The notes beneath the pieces are model-generated. The model did not search any database. It had not been told where the DNA came from and saw nothing but the letters and a program-made list of their open reading frames with translations. From contig NZ_FPAQ01000023.1 in the NCBI RefSeq assembly GCF_900116405.1, positions 1-63,223 of the forward strand: DNA of 63,223 nucleotides, in the 5' to 3' direction. Below, piece after piece: positions 23,557-37,345 of this stretch; the stretch's first letter is position 1, and each line of letters begins with the position of its first letter. Made by a program: the position numbers and the translations under genes. This DNA comes from Halomonas saccharevitans (GTDB lineage: Bacteria; Pseudomonadota; Gammaproteobacteria; Pseudomonadales; Halomonadaceae).

Positions 23557-24734
23557 TGCCGCGTCGTGTGACCGTGCTGGGCGCGACCGGCTCCATTGGC
23601 ACCAGCACCCTGGAGGTGCTGGCTCGCCACCCGGATCGCTACCGGGTGCACGCGCTGACCGCCCATCGCTCCCGGGAGGCGCTGCTGGCCCAGTGCCGGG
23701 TTCACCGTCCGGCGCTGGCCGTGCTCGACGCCGAGGGCGACGCCGCCTGGCTGCGCGCGCGCCTGGGCGAGGCGGGCTTGGCTACCGAGGTGCGCGCCGG
23801 CGCCGAGGCTCTGGTCGAAGTCGCCGAGGCCGCCGAGGTGGACACCGTGATGGCGGCCATCGTCGGGGCCGCCGGCCTGCTGCCGACGCTCGCCGCCGTG
23901 CGTGCCGGCAAGCGGGTACTGCTGGCCAACAAGGAGGCCCTGGTGATGTCCGGGGCGCTGTTCATGGACGCGGTGGCGCGCCACGGCGCCACCCTGCTGC
24001 CCATCGATTCCGAACATAATGCCATCTATCAGTGTCTACCCGTCGAGCATCGCGGCGGGCTGGCGCGTCACGGCGTGACCCAGCTGCTGCTGACCGCCTC
24101 GGGCGGCCCCTTTCGCGGCTGGACGGCGGCTGATCTCGCCGCCGTGACCCCGGATCAGGCCTGCGCCCACCCCAACTGGTCGATGGGACGCAAGATCTCG
24201 GTGGACAGCGCCAGCCTGATGAACAAGGGGCTCGAGCTGATCGAGGCATGCTGGCTCTTCGATGCCCGCCCCGATCAGGTGCAGGTGGTGGTGCACCCGC
24301 AGAGTGTGATCCACTCCATGGCCGCCTACAGCGACGGCTCGGTGATCGCCCAGCTGGGCAACCCGGACATGCGCACGCCGATCGCCTATGGGCTGGCCTG
24401 GCCGGAGCGCATCGAGGCCGGCGTCGAGGCGCTGGATCTGTTCCAGGTCGCGCGGCTCGACTTCGAGCCGGCCGATGAAATCGCCTTCCCCTGCCTGCGC
24501 CTGGCCCGCGAGGCCATGGCGGCCGGGGGGACAGCGCCGGCGGTGCTCAACGCCGCCAACGAGGTGGCGGTGGAGGCCTTCCTCGATGGCCGCCTCGGCT
24601 TCACCGGCATCGGCGAGCTGGTGGCGCGGGTGCGCGACACGCGCCCGGTCGAGGCCGCCCGGGATCTCGAGACCGTCCTCGCGGCCGATGCCCTCGCTCG
24701 GCAGGCGGCACATGACTGGCTGGCGCGGCAATGA
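23556..24734 (+). CDS. dxr: 1-deoxy-D-xylulose 5-phosphate reductoisomerase
   Basis: NADPH-dependent second step of the MEP isoprenoid pathway, feeding UppS next door. The 392-residue protein has the NADPH-binding [24 protein letters not shown], the metal/substrate site [13 protein letters not shown], and [24 protein letters not shown]. The start [12 protein letters not shown] overlaps the cdsA stop (TGATG), implying translational coupling; a much longer open frame upstream is only cdsA read in another frame. Confidence 0.96.
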   Translation: MPRRVTVLGATGSIGTSTLEVLARHPDRYRVHALTAHRSREALLAQCRVHRPALAVLDAEGDAAWLRARLGEAGLATEVRAGAEALVEVAEAAEVDTVMAAIVGAAGLLPTLAAVRAGKRVLLANKEALVMSGALFMDAVARHGATLLPIDSEHNAIYQCLPVEHRGGLARHGVTQLLLTASGGPFRGWTAADLAAVTPDQACAHPNWSMGRKISVDSASLMNKGLELIEACWLFDARPDQVQVVVHPQSVIHSMAAYSDGSVIAQLGNPDMRTPIAYGLAWPERIEAGVEALDLFQVARLDFEPADEIAFPCLRLAREAMAAGGTAPAVLNAANEVAVEAFLDGRLGFTGIGELVARVRDTRPVEAARDLETVLAADALARQAAHDWLARQ

Positions 24735-24773
24735 GGCGCGCGCCATGACGCTGTTGACTGCAAGGAGATTGCC

Positions 24774-26132
24774 GTGGGCCTGATCCAGAACGTGCTGGCC
24801 GTCATCGTGGTACTTGGCCTGTTGATCACCTTTCACGAGTTCGGCCACTTCTGGGTGGCGCGGCGCTGCGGCGTCAAGGTGCTGCGCTTCTCGGTGGGCT
24901 TCGGCAAGCCGCTGTGGTCGCGCCGGGACCGCCACGGTACCGAGTTCGCGGTGGCTGCCATTCCGCTGGGCGGCTACGTAAAGATGCTCGACGAGCGCGA
25001 GGGTCCCGTCGACCCCGCCGAGCAGCACCTCGCCTTCAACAACAAGACCGTCTGGCAACGTATCGCGGTGGTCTCCGCCGGCCCTCTGGCCAACTTCCTG
25101 CTGGCCATCGTCGCCTACTGGGCGCTGTTCGTGGCGGGCACCACCACGGTGGCGCCGGTGGTCGGCAGCGTGGCCCCCGACTCCCCGGCCAGCCAGGGTG
25201 GGCTCGTACCGGGTCAGGAGATCACCGCGGTGCAGGGCGCAGCGGTGCGCTCCTGGGAGGAGATCAACCTCAAGCTGGTGTCGGCGATCGGTGAGAGCGG
25301 TGCGCTCACGGTGGCGGCGCGTGACGACGCTACCGCCGTTCCCCGGACCTATCGACTGCCGGTCGAGGACTGGCTGGTGCGACAGGACCCGCCGCGTCCG
25401 TTGGCAACCCTGGGCGTCACGCCCTGGCGTCCCGAGATCCCGGCGGTGTTGGGTCAGGTGGTCGAGGGCGAGGCCGCCGCCGAGGCCGGCCTGCAGGCCG
25501 GTGACGAGGTGGTGGCGGTCAACGGTGAGCCGGTGGCCGACTGGATGGCCTTCGTCGATCGCGTGCGCGAGAGCCCTGGCGAGACCCTCGAGGTCGCGGT
25601 ACGCCGCAACGGCGAGCGGCGCTCGCTCTCCCTCACGCCCCGGCACCGCGTACAGGAGGCAGGGGAGGCTATCGGCTATATCGGCGCCGGCGCCGAGCCC
25701 GTCTCCTGGCCCGAGGAGTATCGCCGCGAGATCCGCTATGGGCCGCTGGCCGCCGTCGGCGAGTCGCTTGCGCGCACCGGCGAGATGACGGTGCTGACCC
25801 TGGGCGCCATTCGCAAGATGGTGGTGGGGCTGATCTCGCCGTCGAACCTCTCCGGCCCGATCACCATCGCGCGCATCGCCGGGGATTCGGCGCGCAGCGG
25901 TCTCGAGAGCTTCGTCAGCTTCCTGGCCTACCTCTCGATCAGCCTCGGGGTGCTGAATCTGCTGCCGATCCCGGTGCTCGACGGCGGCCACCTGCTCTAT
26001 TACTTCGTCGAAGTGGTGCGTGGTCGTCCGGTCTCCGAGCAGGCCCAGGCGGTGGGGTTGCGCATCGGCCTGGCCCTGGTCGGCACCCTGATGCTGATGG
26101 CGCTCTATTTCGACCTGATGCGGCTCTGGTAG
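24774..26132 (+). CDS. rseP: Site-2 protease RseP (sigma-E regulator)
   Basis: Intramembrane zinc metalloprotease that cleaves anti-sigma RseA and remnant signal peptides. The 452-residue protein has HEFGH at 21-25 in the first membrane helix, two PDZ domains (one near GSVAPDSPASQGGLVPGQEI, one near AAAEAGLQAGDEVVAVNGEP), and NLLPIPVLDGGHL with the third zinc ligand near the C-terminus. AAGGAG precedes the GTG at 24774, which gives the expected N-terminus. It sits directly before bamA as usual. Confidence 0.96.
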   Translation: MGLIQNVLAVIVVLGLLITFHEFGHFWVARRCGVKVLRFSVGFGKPLWSRRDRHGTEFAVAAIPLGGYVKMLDEREGPVDPAEQHLAFNNKTVWQRIAVVSAGPLANFLLAIVAYWALFVAGTTTVAPVVGSVAPDSPASQGGLVPGQEITAVQGAAVRSWEEINLKLVSAIGESGALTVAARDDATAVPRTYRLPVEDWLVRQDPPRPLATLGVTPWRPEIPAVLGQVVEGEAAAEAGLQAGDEVVAVNGEPVADWMAFVDRVRESPGETLEVAVRRNGERRSLSLTPRHRVQEAGEAIGYIGAGAEPVSWPEEYRREIRYGPLAAVGESLARTGEMTVLTLGAIRKMVVGLISPSNLSGPITIARIAGDSARSGLESFVSFLAYLSISLGVLNLLPIPVLDGGHLLYYFVEVVRGRPVSEQAQAVGLRIGLALVGTLMLMALYFDLMRLW

Positions 26133-26144
26133 CCGGGCGTCGGC

Positions 26145-26172
26145 TTGTCAGTGGCCATGACAAATGTATAAG
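26145..26172 (+). promoter_or_regulatory. Candidate promoter of bamA
   Basis: TTGTCA (26145-26150), 16-base spacer, TATAAG (26167-26172), in the 87-base rseP-bamA gap. No sigma-E consensus is evident. Confidence 0.4.
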
Positions 26173-26219
26173 GTGCCTGTCTGGACCGGACGGCAGACCA
26201 ACGCGAGCGAATCGATTGC

Positions 26220-28571
26220 ATGAAAATCAAGACCATCGGACTGGCGGCGCTGCTGCTTGCCGGTGCCCAGGCGGCACTGGCGGATCCCTTTGACGTATCC
26301 GACATCAGGGTGGAAGGACTGCAGCGGGTCTCTCCCGCCTCCGTGTTCAACGCCTTCCCCGTCAGTGCCCGCGACCGGGTCGACGAGCGCGAACTGGCCG
26401 AGGCGGCTCGCGAGCTCTTCGCCACCGGCCTCTTCGAGGACGTGAGCCTGGCCCGCGAGGGCGATGTGCTGATCATTCAGGTGGTCGAGCGGCCGACGCT
26501 GGCGCGTCTCAATATCGAGGGCAACAGCCAGATTCCCGATGAGGACCTGCGCGATGGCCTCAAGCAGGCCGGCCTCGACGAGGGGCAGGTCCTGCAGCTC
26601 TCGACCCTCGAGGAGATCCAGCGCGAGCTGGAGGGTGTCTACCAGTCCCAGGGGCGCTACAGCGCCCGTATCGACACCTCCGTCGAGGAGGTGGGCGAGG
26701 GGCAGGTCCAGGTCAACATCGATATCGATGAGGGCGCGGTCGCCAAGATTCGCCAGATCAACATCGTCGGCAACCGCGACTTCGACGACGAGCGCCTGCG
26801 AGAGCTCTTCGAGCTCGAGGACTCCCCGGGCTGGTTCTTCGGCTGGTTCTCCAGCGACGAGTACTCCCGCGAGGCCCTGGCCGGCGATCTCGAGCGGCTG
26901 CGCTCCTTCTACCTGGATCGCGGCTACGTGAACTTCGCCATCGAGTCCTCCCAGGTCTCGATCAGCCCCGACAAGTCGAAGATCTTCGTCACCGTCAACG
27001 TCGACGAGGGGCGCCAATACCGCCTCGGCGACATCCGCTTCTCCGGTGACCTGCGCATCGCCGAGCGCGAGGCCCGGGAACTGCTCGAGGTCGAGAGCGG
27101 CGAGATCTTCTCGCGCAGCGACGTCACCGCCTCCACGGAGGCCCTGCGCTCGCGACTCGGCGCCGAGGGCTTCGCCTTCGCCAACGTCGATGGCATCCCC
27201 GAGGTCGCCGCCGCCGGCGACACCGTGGATCTGATCTTCCGTGTCGAGCCCGGCGAGCGCGCCTACGTGCGTCGCATCGAGTTCACCGGCAACACCACCA
27301 CCCAGGACGAGGTGCTGCGCCGGGAAATGATCCAGATGGAGGGCGCGCCGGCCTCCACCGAGTCGATCAGCCGCTCGAAGCAGCGCCTGGAGCGCCTGGG
27401 CTTCTTCAAGCAGGTCGACGTCGAGACGCGGCCCGTGGCCGGCCAGCCCGACAAGCTCGACGTCACCTACACGGTGGAAGAGCAGCCCTCGGGCTCGATC
27501 TCGGCGAGCATCGGCTTCTCCCAGAGCGCCGGGGTGATCTACGGCGCCTCGCTCTCCCAGAACAACTTCCTGGGCACCGGTAACCGCGTCAACATCGGCG
27601 CCCAGCGCAGCGACACCTATACCAGCCTGAATTTCGGCTTCACCGATCCCTACTGGACTCTCGACGGCATCTCCCGCGGCTACAACCTCTTCTACCGCGA
27701 GACCGATTACGAGGATTCCGACATCTCGACCTACTCCACCGACTCCTTCGGTGGCGGGATCAACTTCGGCTATCCGATCAACGAGCTGACTCGCCTGAAC
27801 TTCGGTGCCAGCGTCGAGGATCTGTCGATCAAGACCTACCGCGACACCTCCTCTGAGGTCCAGCGCTACGTCGAAGATCAGGGCGGCGACGCACAGAGCC
27901 TGAAGCTCTCGGCCAGCTGGACCCGCAACAACCTCAACCGCGGCATCATGCCGACCGCCGGCAGCTACCAGCGTCTGTCGCTGGAGTCCGCGGTGCCGGG
28001 CAGCGATGCCGAGTACTACAAGCTGCGCGCCCGGGCCCGCCAGATCTTCCCGTTCAACGAGGAGCAGACCTGGGGGCTGAAGTTCAGCGGCGAGCTGGGC
28101 TACGCCGACACCGTCGGCAACGATCCCTATCCGTTCTATGAGAACTTCTTCTCCGGCGGCCTCGGGTCGGTGCGCGGTTTTACCGGCAATACCCTGGGCA
28201 CGCCCACCACGCCACCGGAAGGCACCAGCGGTGAGGATCGCACCCTGGGCGGCAACGTCCTGGTCGAGGGTAGCGCCGAGGTGCTCTTCCCGGTGCCCTT
28301 CGTCGAGGATCAGCGCTCGCTGCAGGCCTCGCTGTTCCTGGACGCCGGTAACACCTTCCTCACCGACTGCTATCCGGTGCGCGATGAAGAAGCCGGTCGC
28401 CAGCGCTGCGAGTCCGGCGTGGATCTGGGCGAGCTGCGCTACAGCGCCGGCCTCGGGCTCTCCTGGTTGACGCCGGTGGGGCCGCTGACCTTCAGCGTCG
28501 CCGAGCCGCTCAACGAAAAGGACGGGGACGATACCCAGTTCTTCCAGTTCTCGCTGGGTCAGACGTTCTGA
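26220..28571 (+). CDS. bamA: Outer membrane protein assembly factor BamA
   Basis: Essential Omp85 protein that folds beta-barrel proteins into the outer membrane. The 783-residue precursor has a Sec signal peptide (cleavage after LAGAQAALA, about residue 21), five POTRA domains (about 24-420; start FDVSDIRVEGLQRVSPASVF), and a 16-strand barrel that includes the VRGF lid-lock motif (SVRGFTGN) and ends in QFSLGQTF with the C-terminal Phe. Acidic residues are abundant. It is followed by skp, its periplasmic chaperone partner. Confidence 0.96.
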   Translation: MKIKTIGLAALLLAGAQAALADPFDVSDIRVEGLQRVSPASVFNAFPVSARDRVDERELAEAARELFATGLFEDVSLAREGDVLIIQVVERPTLARLNIEGNSQIPDEDLRDGLKQAGLDEGQVLQLSTLEEIQRELEGVYQSQGRYSARIDTSVEEVGEGQVQVNIDIDEGAVAKIRQINIVGNRDFDDERLRELFELEDSPGWFFGWFSSDEYSREALAGDLERLRSFYLDRGYVNFAIESSQVSISPDKSKIFVTVNVDEGRQYRLGDIRFSGDLRIAEREARELLEVESGEIFSRSDVTASTEALRSRLGAEGFAFANVDGIPEVAAAGDTVDLIFRVEPGERAYVRRIEFTGNTTTQDEVLRREMIQMEGAPASTESISRSKQRLERLGFFKQVDVETRPVAGQPDKLDVTYTVEEQPSGSISASIGFSQSAGVIYGASLSQNNFLGTGNRVNIGAQRSDTYTSLNFGFTDPYWTLDGISRGYNLFYRETDYEDSDISTYSTDSFGGGINFGYPINELTRLNFGASVEDLSIKTYRDTSSEVQRYVEDQGGDAQSLKLSASWTRNNLNRGIMPTAGSYQRLSLESAVPGSDAEYYKLRARARQIFPFNEEQTWGLKFSGELGYADTVGNDPYPFYENFFSGGLGSVRGFTGNTLGTPTTPPEGTSGEDRTLGGNVLVEGSAEVLFPVPFVEDQRSLQASLFLDAGNTFLTDCYPVRDEEAGRQRCESGVDLGELRYSAGLGLSWLTPVGPLTFSVAEPLNEKDGDDTQFFQFSLGQTF

Positions 28572-28600
28572 TCCGGCCCCGTTCCGAGGAATCTCGCCGC

Positions 28601-29107
28601 ATGCGCACGCTCCCCGCCGCCCTCTGCCTCGGCCTGCTGGTCGCCACCACCGCGTCGGCCCAGGCCGATGAGGTGGCCGTGCTCGACTGGCGCGCCGCGC
28701 TGATGGAGACCGATGCCGCCGAGCGCACCATGACCGCGCTGAGCAATCGTCTCGCCGACCGGCAGCAGGAGGCGAAGGCCCTGGGCGAGGAGCTCCAGCA
28801 GATGCAGCAGCGCCTGCAGGCCTCGGGCGAGAGCATGACCGAAACCGAGCGGCGTACTACCCTCCAAGCGTTTCAGCGCAAGGGGCAGCGCTTCGAGACG
28901 CTGCGCCGTGAGATCGCCCAGGCGCGCCGCGAGGCCGAGCAGGGCTTCCTCCAGGAGGCCGAGCCCAGGCTGGATCAGGCGGTCCGGCAGGTCATCGAGC
29001 GCCATGGCGTCGCGGTGCTGGTGGATCCCAACGGCGTGCTGCACGCCGAGCAGGACCTGCAGGACCTGACCGGCGAGGTCACCGAACGCCTCAACGCCCT
29101 CTACTAG
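28601..29107 (+). CDS. skp: Periplasmic chaperone Skp/OmpH family
   Basis: Holds unfolded outer-membrane proteins in the periplasm for BamA. The 168-residue precursor has a signal peptide (MRTLPAALCLGLLVATTASA), a short core (VAVLDWRAALMETDAAER), and a long coiled coil (LADRQQEAKALGEELQQMQQ onward) forming the tentacles of the Skp trimer. Weak sequence conservation is normal for this family; the position between bamA and lpxD is decisive. Confidence 0.88.
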   Translation: MRTLPAALCLGLLVATTASAQADEVAVLDWRAALMETDAAERTMTALSNRLADRQQEAKALGEELQQMQQRLQASGESMTETERRTTLQAFQRKGQRFETLRREIAQARREAEQGFLQEAEPRLDQAVRQVIERHGVAVLVDPNGVLHAEQDLQDLTGEVTERLNALY

Positions 29108-29137
29108 CCGGCCGTCCCCATACGATAGTGAGTTTCC

Positions 29138-30175
29138 ATGAATCAAGACGCCCGAACCCTCACACTGGCAGAGATCGCCACGCGCCTGGGAGCCCGCCTC
29201 AAGGGCGACGGCGAGCGGCGGGTGAGCGGCCTGGCCACGCTACGCGACGCCACGCCGGATCAGGTGGCCTTCCTCGCCAACCGTGCCTACCTCAAGGACC
29301 TGCCCGAGACGCGTGCCGCCGCGGTGCTGCTGGCACCTGCTCACGGCGAGGCCTGCCCGGTGGCGAGCCTGGAGCTGGATAACCCTTACCTCGGCTATGC
29401 AGAACTCTCGCGCCTCTTCGATCCCCTGGTCGGGCGGACGCCGTCCGGCACTCATCCCACGGCAGTGGTCGCCGATGACGTTCGCCTGGGCGAGAACGTG
29501 GCCATCGGTCCTCAGGCGGTGATCGAGGAAGGGGTCGAGTTGGGCGACGACGTCGTGATCGGTGCCGGCTGCGTGGTGGGCGCGGATTCGCGCATCGGCG
29601 AAGGCTCGCGCCTGCACGCCAACGTCACGGTCTGCCACGGGGTGGTGATCGGCCAGCGTGCCATCCTCCACAGCGGCTGCGTGATCGGCGGCGACGGCTT
29701 CGGCTTCGCCCACGACGGCGGGCGCTGGCACAAGATCGCCCAGCTGGGCGGGGTGATACTGGGCGACGACGTCGAGATCGGCAGCTGCTCGAGCATCGAC
29801 CGCGGGGCACTCGGCGACACCGTGATCGGCGACGACGTGAAGATCGACAGCCAGGTGCAGATCGCCCACAACGTGCAGATCGGCGACCACAGCGCCCTGG
29901 CCGGCTGCGTGGGCATCGCCGGCTCCACCCGGGTGGGCAAGCACTGCATGCTGGGCGGCGGCGTGGGGCTCTCCGGCCACCTGACCATCGCCGACGGCGT
30001 GCAGGTCACCGGCATGAGCCTGGTGACCAATTCGCTCCTCGAGCCCGGCATCTACTCCTCGGGCACCGGCGCCATGGACAACGCCCAGTGGCGTCGCAAC
30101 GCGGTGCGCTTCAAGCAGCTCGACGACATCGCGCGTCGTCTGTCGCGTCTCGAGAAGGTCGGTCGCAGCGGTTGA
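29138..30175 (+). CDS. lpxD: UDP-3-O-(3-hydroxyacyl)glucosamine N-acyltransferase
   Basis: Third step of lipid A synthesis, adding the N-linked hydroxyacyl chain. The 345-residue protein has the N-terminal uridine-binding domain and a left-handed beta-helix of hexapeptide repeats (DVRLGENVAIGPQAVIEEGV onward), with the catalytic His segment QIAHNVQIGDHSALAGCVGI. It ends in a helical tail (RLSRLEKV). It lies in the conserved skp-lpxD-fabZ-lpxA-lpxB order. Confidence 0.96.
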   Translation: MNQDARTLTLAEIATRLGARLKGDGERRVSGLATLRDATPDQVAFLANRAYLKDLPETRAAAVLLAPAHGEACPVASLELDNPYLGYAELSRLFDPLVGRTPSGTHPTAVVADDVRLGENVAIGPQAVIEEGVELGDDVVIGAGCVVGADSRIGEGSRLHANVTVCHGVVIGQRAILHSGCVIGGDGFGFAHDGGRWHKIAQLGGVILGDDVEIGSCSSIDRGALGDTVIGDDVKIDSQVQIAHNVQIGDHSALAGCVGIAGSTRVGKHCMLGGGVGLSGHLTIADGVQVTGMSLVTNSLLEPGIYSSGTGAMDNAQWRRNAVRFKQLDDIARRLSRLEKVGRSG

Positions 30176-30199
30176 GGCCCGACCACAGGGCGGTATAAT
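30172..30199 (+). promoter_or_regulatory. Sigma-70 promoter for the fabZ-lpxA-lpxB-rnhB unit
   Basis: TTGAGG (30172-30177), 16-base spacer, consensus TATAAT (30194-30199), overlapping the end of lpxD and 84 bases before fabZ. It is the best -10 match I see in the window. Confidence 0.6.
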
Positions 30200-30282
30200 C
30201 CTCCGCCTGTCTTCGCCGGCGCCCGAGCGCCGGCCGTGCCCCTCCCCGGGAAGGGCATCCTGTCATTTCAGAGGTTGCTACG

Positions 30283-30726
30283 ATGGTAATGGACATCAAC
30301 GAGATCCGTGAGTATCTGCCCCACCGCTATCCTTTCCTGCTGGTGGATCGGGTCACGGAGCTCACGCTGGGAGAATCCATCGTTGCCTACAAGAATGTCA
30401 GCATCAATGAGCCCTTCTTCAACGGCCACTTCCCGCACCACCCGATCATGCCCGGCGTGCTGGTGGTCGAGGCCCTGGCCCAGGCCTGCGGCATCCTCGG
30501 CTTCAAGACCGTCAACAAGCTGCCCGCCGACGGCTACGTCTACTACCTCGTCGCCAGCGACAACGTGCGCTTCAAGCGCCCGGTGATGCCCGGCGACCAG
30601 CTGGTGCTCGAGGCCCGGGTCGAGCGCACCAAGCGCGGCATCTGGAAGTTCGCCTGCCGCGCCACCGTGGACGGCGAGCTGGCCTGCGAGGCCGACATCA
30701 CCTGTGCCGAGAGGAAGGTCGCTTGA
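30283..30726 (+). CDS. fabZ: 3-hydroxyacyl-ACP dehydratase FabZ
   Basis: Dehydrates hydroxyacyl-ACP in fatty-acid elongation and so competes with LpxA for 3-hydroxyacyl-ACP. The hot-dog-fold protein (147 residues) has the catalytic [11 protein letters not shown] (H49) and VVEALAQ (E63). ATGs at 30283 and 30289 are both usable; GAGGTTGC upstream fits either. Its stop overlaps the lpxA start. Confidence 0.96.
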   Translation: MVMDINEIREYLPHRYPFLLVDRVTELTLGESIVAYKNVSINEPFFNGHFPHHPIMPGVLVVEALAQACGILGFKTVNKLPADGYVYYLVASDNVRFKRPVMPGDQLVLEARVERTKRGIWKFACRATVDGELACEADITCAERKVA

Positions 30727-31490
30727 TACACCCCACCGCCCTCATCGATCCCGCGGCGCGCCTGGCCGATGATGTCGAGGTAGGCCCCTTCACGGTGATC
30801 GGGGCCGATGTCGAGATCGGGCCCGGCAGCCGCATCGGCCCTCATGTCGTGATCAAGGGGCCCACCGTGCTGGGCGCGCGCACCCGCATCTTCCAGTTCG
30901 CCTCGGTAGGTGAGGATTGCCAGGACAAGAAGTACGCCGGCGAGCCTACCCGCCTGGTGATGGGGGACGACAACGTCATCCGCGAGGGCGTCACCCTGCA
31001 CCGCGGCACCGTCCAGGATCGCGGCGAGACCGTCGTCGGCTCGCGCAACCTCTTCATGGCCTACGTCCACGTCGGCCATGACTGCGTGATCGGCAACGAC
31101 GGCATCTTCGCCAACCAGGTGACCCTGGCCGGTCACGTGAAGCTCGGCGACTCCGTCATCCTCGGCGGCCTCTCGGCGGTCCATCAGTTCTGCCACTTCG
31201 GCGACCACGCCATGGCCGGCGGCGGATCGATCATCACCAAGGACACCCCGGCCTACGTGATGATCAACGGCAACCCGGCCCAGGTCCACGGCCTCAATCT
31301 GGTCGGGCTCAAGCGTCGTGGCTTCTCCAAGGAGGCCATCCGCGGGCTGAGCGAGGCCTACAAGCTGGTCTATCGCCAGGGACTGACCACCGACCAGGCG
31401 CTGGAGCAGATCCGCGCGCGTTTCGCGCTGCCCGAGACCGAGATCTTCGCCGCCTCCATCGAGGCCTCGACCCGCGGCATCATCCGCTGA
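30723..31490 (+). CDS. lpxA: UDP-N-acetylglucosamine O-acyltransferase
   Basis: First step of lipid A synthesis. The 255-residue beta-helix protein opens [14 protein letters not shown] from a TTG codon at 30723 that overlaps the fabZ TGA. No ATG or GTG lies near enough to include the conserved HPTA start, so TTG is the likely initiator. AGGAAGG lies just upstream. Key segments are [23 protein letters not shown], the catalytic His in AYVHVGHDC, and GLKRRGFS. Confidence 0.94.
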   Translation: MIHPTALIDPAARLADDVEVGPFTVIGADVEIGPGSRIGPHVVIKGPTVLGARTRIFQFASVGEDCQDKKYAGEPTRLVMGDDNVIREGVTLHRGTVQDRGETVVGSRNLFMAYVHVGHDCVIGNDGIFANQVTLAGHVKLGDSVILGGLSAVHQFCHFGDHAMAGGGSIITKDTPAYVMINGNPAQVHGLNLVGLKRRGFSKEAIRGLSEAYKLVYRQGLTTDQALEQIRARFALPETEIFAASIEASTRGIIR

Positions 31491-31503
31491 GGGAGGCGCG
31501 AAC

Positions 31504-32721
31504 ATGACGGTGCGTCGCGTCTATCTCGTCGCCGGCGAGCTCTCCGGCGACATCCTCGGCGCCGGCCTGATGCGCGCGCTTAGGGCGCGTCATCCCGGCG
31601 TCGAGTTTCGCGGCATCGGCGGCCCGCGGATGATCGCGGAGGGCATCGAATCCCGCTATCCCCTGGAGACGCTTTCGGTGATGGGCCTCGTGGAGGTGCT
31701 CAAGCACCTGCCGGGGCTGGTGCGGGTGCGCCGTGCGCTGAAGCGCGACGCGCTGGCCTGGCGGCCGGACATCATGGTCGGTATCGACGCCCCGGACTTC
31801 AATCTGGGCCTCGAGCGACAGCTGCGCGAGGCCGGTATCACCACCGCCCACTACGTCAGTCCTTCCGTCTGGGCCTGGCGCCAGGGGCGCGTCAAGGGCA
31901 TCGCCAGGTCCGTGGACGCCATGCTCACCTTCCTGCCCTTCGAGGCGGCCTTCTACCTGCGCCACCGGGTGCCCGTGGCCTTCGTCGGCCATCCGCTGGC
32001 CGACGAGCTGCCCCTGGAAAATGACCGGCAGGGCGCACGGACGGCCCTTGGGCTGCCGGCGCCGGAGGAGGGCGGGGCGCTGCTGGCGGTGCTGCCGGGT
32101 TCGCGCGCCAACGAAATCCGCTTTCTCGGCGAGACCTTCCTCGCGGCCGTCGAACGCCTGTGCCGGGAGCGCCCGGCGCTCTCGGTGGTGATCCCGGCCG
32201 CCACGCCGGCGCGGCACAGCGAGCTCGAGACGCTGCTGGCGACGCGCCCGTCTCTCGCGGGGCGCGTCACCCTGATCGACGGCCGGTCGCGGGAGGCCAT
32301 GGTGGCTTCCGACGCCGTACTGCTGGCCTCCGGCACCGCGGCGCTGGAGGCGATGCTCTGCCATCGGGCGATGCTGGTGGCCTACAAGATGGCGCCGGCG
32401 ACCCACTGGCTGGCCAAGCGGCTGGTCAACACCGAGTGGATCTCGCTGCCCAACCTGATCGCCCGCGAGACCCTAGTGCCGGAGCTGATTCAGGACGCGG
32501 CGAGCCCGGAAGCCATTGCCGCCCAGCTTGCCGAGATGTTCGACGACGAGCCGGCACGCAAGGCCCTGGAGGCGCGCTTCGCTTCGATGCATGCGGCACT
32601 TCAGCGCGACGCCAGCCGACGCGCCAGCGAGGCCATCGAGGCGCTGGTGGAGGGGCGCGCCCTACCGGCGAGCGTGGCCCCCGAGGCGGGCGAGGCCGCG
32701 ATCGTCGAGGGTGAGCGATGA
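31504..32721 (+). CDS. lpxB: Lipid-A-disaccharide synthase
   Basis: Glycosyltransferase that joins lipid X and UDP-diacylglucosamine at the inner membrane. The 405-residue protein has [19 protein letters not shown] at the N-terminus, [38 protein letters not shown] and the C-terminal [14 protein letters not shown] region. The length is slightly above E. coli (382), with an extra alanine-rich tail. It overlaps rnhB by ATGA. Confidence 0.95.
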   Translation: MTVRRVYLVAGELSGDILGAGLMRALRARHPGVEFRGIGGPRMIAEGIESRYPLETLSVMGLVEVLKHLPGLVRVRRALKRDALAWRPDIMVGIDAPDFNLGLERQLREAGITTAHYVSPSVWAWRQGRVKGIARSVDAMLTFLPFEAAFYLRHRVPVAFVGHPLADELPLENDRQGARTALGLPAPEEGGALLAVLPGSRANEIRFLGETFLAAVERLCRERPALSVVIPAATPARHSELETLLATRPSLAGRVTLIDGRSREAMVASDAVLLASGTAALEAMLCHRAMLVAYKMAPATHWLAKRLVNTEWISLPNLIARETLVPELIQDAASPEAIAAQLAEMFDDEPARKALEARFASMHAALQRDASRRASEAIEALVEGRALPASVAPEAGEAAIVEGER

Positions 32722-33356
32722 CCGCGCGTCAGAAAGGCCAGGTCGTGAAAGACAAGGCGCTGCCGCCGCTGGTGATCGACTACGCCGGCGACCGGCTGGC
32801 CGGGGTCGACGAGGTGGGCCGCGGCCCGCTGATCGGTCCGGTGGTCGCCGCGGCGGTGATCCTCGATCCCGCGCGGCCCATCGAGGGGCTGAATGACTCC
32901 AAGGCGCTCACGGCGCGGCGGCGCGAGGCGCTGGACCGTGAGATCCGCAGCCGCGCGCTTTCCTTCGCCGTGGCCGAGGCCAGCGCCGCCGAGGTCGATG
33001 CGATGAACGTCTTTCATGCGACTCATCTCGCCATGCGTCGCGCCATCGATGCCCTGGCGCCGGGGGCCGAATACCTGCTGGTGGACGGTAATCGCCTGCC
33101 CGGGCATCATGTCCCCGGCCAGGCCGTGGTCAAGGGCGATGCCCGTCATCCGGCCATCGCCGCCGCCTCGATACTGGCCAAGGTCGAGCGCGACGCCGGC
33201 ATGGTGGCCCTCGATGCCCGGCATCCCGACTACGGCTTCGCCCGCCACAAGGGCTATCCGACCCGCGAGCACCTGGCCGCCCTCAAGCGCCTGGGCGCGC
33301 TGCCCGAGCACCGCCGCTCCTTCGGCCCGGTCAAGCGCCAGCTGGCGCTGCTGTGA
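32718..33356 (+). CDS. rnhB: Ribonuclease HII
   Basis: Cleaves the RNA strand of RNA-DNA hybrids and removes single misincorporated ribonucleotides. The 212-residue protein has the catalytic acidic residues in [20 protein letters not shown] (DEVGRGPL), the central [10 protein letters not shown] and the late [18 protein letters not shown]. About 20 lysine-rich residues precede the core. The start overlaps the lpxB stop, so both are cotranslated. Confidence 0.95.
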   Translation: MTARQKGQVVKDKALPPLVIDYAGDRLAGVDEVGRGPLIGPVVAAAVILDPARPIEGLNDSKALTARRREALDREIRSRALSFAVAEASAAEVDAMNVFHATHLAMRRAIDALAPGAEYLLVDGNRLPGHHVPGQAVVKGDARHPAIAAASILAKVERDAGMVALDARHPDYGFARHKGYPTREHLAALKRLGALPEHRRSFGPVKRQLALL

Positions 33357-33395
33357 ATCACAGAGCTGCAACGAGGACACCGGCGGATCGGCCTG

Positions 33396-33463
33396 CGAGG
33401 AGGCGCTGTGACCCCCTCCATGGGCGCTACTTTTGCCATCCATGGCAAAAGACCTCCTCTCCG
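33396..33463 (+). repeat. Dispersed palindromic repeat, short form, copy 3
   Basis: AGGAGGCGCTGTGACCCCCTCC, TGGGCGCTAC, then the palindrome TTTTGCCATCCATGGCAAAA and GACCTCCTC. It shares both ends with the long form but lacks the middle. It lies between rnhB and dnaE. Confidence 0.75.
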
Positions 33464-33546
33464 GCCGGTCCCCCGCTGCCCGGCAGCGTTTGGCTGCCAT
33501 ACTGAGCTCTCTTGTCGCCCCTTCACTGCCAAGTAACGAGTCCGTC

Positions 33547-37053
<3,507 letters not shown>

Positions 37054-37121
37054 ACCGGCGGTGGGCGACAGCAGCGTGCTGTGGTCCGCATGATGCCGGC
37101 GAGGGCGCCGGGGACAGGCTG

Positions 37122-37190
37122 AAGTGGAGGTCCGAGGACCATGGATGGCCGAGGTAGCGCCCAGGGAGGGGTTTACAGCGCCTCCACGTA
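37122..37190 (-). repeat. Dispersed palindromic repeat, short form, copy 4
   Basis: On the minus strand: GGAGGCGCTGTAAACCCCTCC, TGGGCGCTACCTCGGCCATCCATGG, TCC..GGACCTCC. It lies between dnaE and accA and is more diverged than the other copies. Confidence 0.6.
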
Positions 37191-37242
37191 AGCCTGTCGC
37201 CGGGTTAGCCCTGAGCCGCGCTTGTACCCGCTCGCTGTTGCC

Positions 37243-37270
37243 TTGCGCCTTGCGTTGAGGGTGCGATAAT
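37243..37270 (+). promoter_or_regulatory. Candidate promoter of accA
   Basis: TTGCGC (37243-37248), 16-base spacer, GATAAT (37265-37270), 76 bases before the accA ATG in the 292-base dnaE-accA gap. Confidence 0.45.
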
Positions 37271-37345
37271 GCCTGCCACGCTTATTTTTTTGGCATCGCC
37301 TTCCCACGTGGGAGGGGCGGTGAAACACGACAAGGCGTCTGGCCA

